Origin: Pontibacter liquoris
GTDB taxonomy: Bacteria; Bacteroidota; Bacteroidia; Cytophagales; Hymenobacteraceae
Assembly: GCF_022758235.1 (NCBI RefSeq)
Contig: NZ_JALEBG010000001.1
Span: 186,001 to 250,000, forward strand
Reading direction: 5' to 3'
Length of the DNA: 64,000 nt
Part shown: piece after piece, positions 62,305 to 64,000 of the stretch
Position numbering within the stretch: position 1 is the stretch's first letter
Layout of the letters: each line of letters starts with the position of its first letter
Notes under the pieces: model-generated
What the model was told of the DNA's origin: nothing
Databases searched by the model: none
Seen by the model: the letters and a program-made list of their open reading frames with translations, nothing else
Program-made: the position numbers and the translations under genes

Positions 62305-62802
62305 TTATGGGAGCTTCTTAAACTCGTGCCGGATCACTACTTTGGCGGCAGTTCTGGTTTGGGTGCTGTCCTGGTAGCTTTGGTTCTCAAAACTGTCTTC
62401 CCACGTCATGGTAGCAGGCGAAACAGCCGTGATCGTGGTATGAGAGGTGCCGCCGCCACTTTGGGTAAAGGTAATGCGGGTCATGTCTTTGGTATCGGTT
62501 AAGACAAACGTCATGGATTGCAAGGTTTTCTGGCTGCTGGTCGAGTCGTTCGTGAACTGGGTGGAATCCAGCACAATGGCCAGGTTATTGTCTTTGATCT
62601 TATACACCAGGCTGTCGGGCGAGCCGGCGCTTTCAAAAACCAGCGTGCCTGCGGCGTCATAATAGCGTTGCTGGATGGCGGTGTTTAACCAGGCGCCCTG
62701 CAGTTGGGCCACCACGTTAGGGTTGATTGTTTCCGTGCTGTCCTGGCACCCGAACAGGAGCAGTGCGGCGGATAGGAGTGGAGTCAGAAACAATTTTTTC
62801 AT
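62305..62802 (-). CDS. Lipocalin-like small lipoprotein
   Basis: 165-residue predicted lipoprotein with lipobox LLFGC (Cys near residue 19). The remainder alternates short beta strands (LQGAWLNTAIQQRYYD, ADGTL-like AAGTLVFESAG, SMTFVLTDTKDMTRITFTQS), as in Bacteroidota lipocalin-like domain proteins. No catalytic motif. Function unknown. Convergent with the NlpC/P60 gene, with which it shares the terminator. Confidence 0.78.
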   Translation of the reverse strand: MKKLFLTPLLSAALLLFGCQDSTETINPNVVAQLQGAWLNTAIQQRYYDAAGTLVFESAGSPDSLVYKIKDNNLAIVLDSTQFTNDSTSSQKTLQSMTFVLTDTKDMTRITFTQSGGGTSHTTITAVSPATMTWEDSFENQSYQDSTQTRTAAKVVIRHEFKKLP

Positions 62803-62921
62803 AAGAAAGAGTCTGTTTTAAGGCGGCAGCTTATGCCGGAATAATAAGTTAAAGATAGCAAATATACGGGCACCAAACAGCGTTAGTCAAAAGATTAAAG
62901 CAGCACACCCGGCAAACGGTG

Positions 62922-62950
62922 TTTGTTTTGTATCTAATAAAGTATCTTTG
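62922..62950 (+). promoter_or_regulatory. Bacteroidota-type promoter
   Basis: TTTG (62922-62925) and an exact TAnnTTTG match TATCTTTG (62943-62950), 17 bp apart, giving a start point about 70 bp before the gene at 63026. Confidence 0.55.
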
Positions 62951-63025
62951 GAAAGTATAGCGAAACCCTATTTTTCTGGCACAATTTTTAAGCAGTCAGA
63001 AGTATTCACCTACACCCTTACAAGT

Positions 63026-63376
63026 ATGAGATTTAATTTGACAAAGGCCTTGTTGCTGCTGGCCCTGACGGTAACATTTGCATCCTGTTCCTCTTCTAAA
63101 AAACAGCCTACCCGCACGTCGCGCTCAGGCCGCGTAATTGTGTTGGAAGACCGAAAGCAGGTGCGCGTGGAAAACGGGCGCCACGACAACGGCAAACACA
63201 AAGGCTGGTATAAAAATCCGAACAACCCGCATCACCCCAGCCACAACAAGGGCAAAGGCCAGAACACGACCGTGATCATACACAACGAGGATCAGCGCAG
63301 CAGCTACCAGCGCGAGGATCATGACAAAAAAGAAAAAGGAAAAGGACATCACGGCAAAAAAGGCAAGAAGCACTAA
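63026..63376 (+). CDS. Small basic His/Lys-rich lipoprotein, copy 1
   Basis: 116 residues from the ATG at 63026 (the upstream ATG at 62948 overlaps the promoter and lacks a signal). The signal peptide has lipobox FASC (Cys near residue 21). The mature part opens with GRVIVLEDRKQVRVENGRHD and is then low-complexity, rich in His, Lys, Gly and Asn, with a KKEKGKGHHGKKGKKH tail. No known domain. It shares the V-hh-D-D-x-R-x-x-R-x-x-N-G pattern with the gene at 63532. Metal or polyanion binding is possible from composition alone. Confidence 0.72.
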   Translation: MRFNLTKALLLLALTVTFASCSSSKKQPTRTSRSGRVIVLEDRKQVRVENGRHDNGKHKGWYKNPNNPHHPSHNKGKGQNTTVIIHNEDQRSSYQREDHDKKEKGKGHHGKKGKKH

Positions 63377-63399
63377 GCTCAGTAACGCATAAACTCCCG

Positions 63400-63441
63400 G
63401 AGAGCTGCCCAGGTACACACCCGCCTGGCAGCTCTCTTTTT
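63400..63441 (+). terminator. Rho-independent terminator
   Basis: GAGAGCTGCCCAGG (63400-63413) pairs with CCTGGCAGCTCTC (63424-63436) with one bulge, followed by TTTTTG. Confidence 0.8.
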
Positions 63442-63531
63442 GTTTAAAAGCATATTATTTTAACTTTATAACTAATTAGTTATACTTTATGAGCGTAATT
63501 GCGTTAACGCCCCTTAAACAAAGTATAACAC

Positions 63532-63759
63532 ATGAACCTGTCTAAACACATCCTGCTGGTCCTGATCGTGGGCGCCCTTGCTGTTTCCTGCTCGCCGACG
63601 CGCGGCAAAAAAGCAATTGTCGTAGATGATGACGGCCGAAGCATGCGCTTCGATAACGGCCACCGGCAAAGCCGCGACAAAAGCTGGAACAGCACCAAGA
63701 GCACCGGTAAGCGGCAAAAGCAGCGCGACAAGGCCTTTAAAAAGCGGCGACGAAACTAG
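63532..63759 (+). CDS. Small basic lipoprotein, copy 2
   Basis: 75-residue protein with lipobox AVSC (Cys near residue 20). The mature part (KKAIVVDDDGRSMRFDNGHR, then a Lys/Arg-rich tail ending in KKRRRN) mirrors the 63026 gene in its first 20 mature residues. No known domain; function unknown. The strong charge and surface-anchoring signal are the only clues. Confidence 0.68.
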   Translation: MNLSKHILLVLIVGALAVSCSPTRGKKAIVVDDDGRSMRFDNGHRQSRDKSWNSTKSTGKRQKQRDKAFKKRRRN

Positions 63760-63809
63760 CGCCTGCCCCGGAAGTATACCTCTGGCCTGCCACAGCCGTA
63801 TAAGCGCTT

Positions 63810-64000
63810 ATGGCTAACTCAAACATGCATTATACCCGCACCGCGCAGTCAGAGAAGCTGAAGTGGGTAGACCATATTTCGCACCTGATGGACAGCCAGT
63901 TCCGGTTGCCCGGCACTAATTTCCGTTTCGGGCTGGACCCTATTCTGGGGCTGTTGCCCTTTGCCGGCGACCTGGCTTCTTTCGGCGTTTCGGCTATGCT
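63810..64000 (+). CDS. DUF4112 family protein, 3' end beyond window
   Basis: A frame open from the ATG at 63810 (or 63825) to the right edge, 63 codons visible. KLKWVDHISHLMDSQFRLPG followed by RFGLDPILGLLPFAGDLAS is the N-terminal signature of DUF4112, small membrane proteins of unknown function. Only the N-terminus is visible. Confidence 0.8.
   Translation, partial: MANSNMHYTRTAQSEKLKWVDHISHLMDSQFRLPGTNFRFGLDPILGLLPFAGDLASFGVSAM

Noticed and set aside
1..64000. AAGTATA as a promoter -10/-7 element
   Set aside because: It occurs at least as often inside genes and in both orientations, and does not match TAnnTTTG; position relative to starts is not constant.
1..64000. CRISPR array, prophage or integrative element
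   Set aside because: No regularly spaced direct repeats, cas genes, integrase, capsid or transposase genes; the palindromic repeats are irregularly placed.

Overview
The window is chromosomal DNA from a Bacteroidota bacterium, most probably a Cytophagales/Hymenobacteraceae member such as Pontibacter. This is inferred from two SusC/SusD outer-membrane import pairs, many lipoproteins with Bacteroidota-type lipoboxes, TTTG / TAnnTTTG-like promoter elements, weak ribosome-binding sites, and intergenic palindromic repeats. No rRNA, tRNA, CRISPR array, insertion sequence or phage module was seen.

Region 1 (1-11.2 kb) is a glucuronoxylan / hexuronate catabolic cluster: a GH67 alpha-glucuronidase (cut by the left edge), a LacI-type repressor with two candidate operators, a SASA-type acetyl esterase, mannonate dehydratase (uxuA), glucuronate isomerase (uxaC), the 5' stump of a hexuronate transporter gene (exuT-like), a GH43 lipoprotein and a GH30 lipoprotein. 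Side chains and acetyl groups would be stripped from xylan, and glucuronate would enter the isomerase pathway. UxuB and an intact transporter are not in view.

Region 2 (11.5-18.1 kb) is housekeeping or miscellaneous: PEP synthase, a DUF6544-like membrane protein, a GerW/YtfJ-like protein, an AI-2E family permease and a tandem universal stress protein.

Region 3 (18.6-62.2 kb) is the main interest. About 21 neighbouring genes together look like a peptidoglycan (murein) utilisation and recycling locus. NamZ exo-muramidase, a DigH-like GHL10 glycosidase, a NagZ-serine hydrolase fusion resembling Bacillus NagZ plus AmiE, an AmiD-like amidase lipoprotein, PBP4-type DacB, an NlpC/P60 peptidase, an M19 dipeptidase and two tandem class-A-like serine hydrolases would dismantle the wall. 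Two SusCD pairs and an SSS symporter beside murQ (as in Tannerella MurT-MurQ) would import products. MurQ would release D-lactate and GlcNAc-6-P, an FAD/Fe-S D-lactate dehydrogenase could use the D-lactate, and a NagB-PIG-L fusion could process the amino sugar. The peptide arm has an L-Ala-D/L-Glu epimerase overlapped with an alpha-oxoamine-synthase-like PLP enzyme, then a DUF819 membrane protein. A DeoR-type repressor and a NagX-like acyltransferase lie in the middle. No MurNAc or GlcNAc kinase and no NagA is visible.

Region 4 (62.3-64 kb) holds small lipoproteins and the start of a DUF4112 gene.

Two sequence-level signals cut across the window. One is a highly iterated heptamer, AAGTATA/TATACTT, in genes and spacers, which imposes rare codons such as ATA and CTT. 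The other is a set of palindromic repeat families in the gene-free stretches, including two copies of a structured repeat whose main stem shows compensatory base changes.
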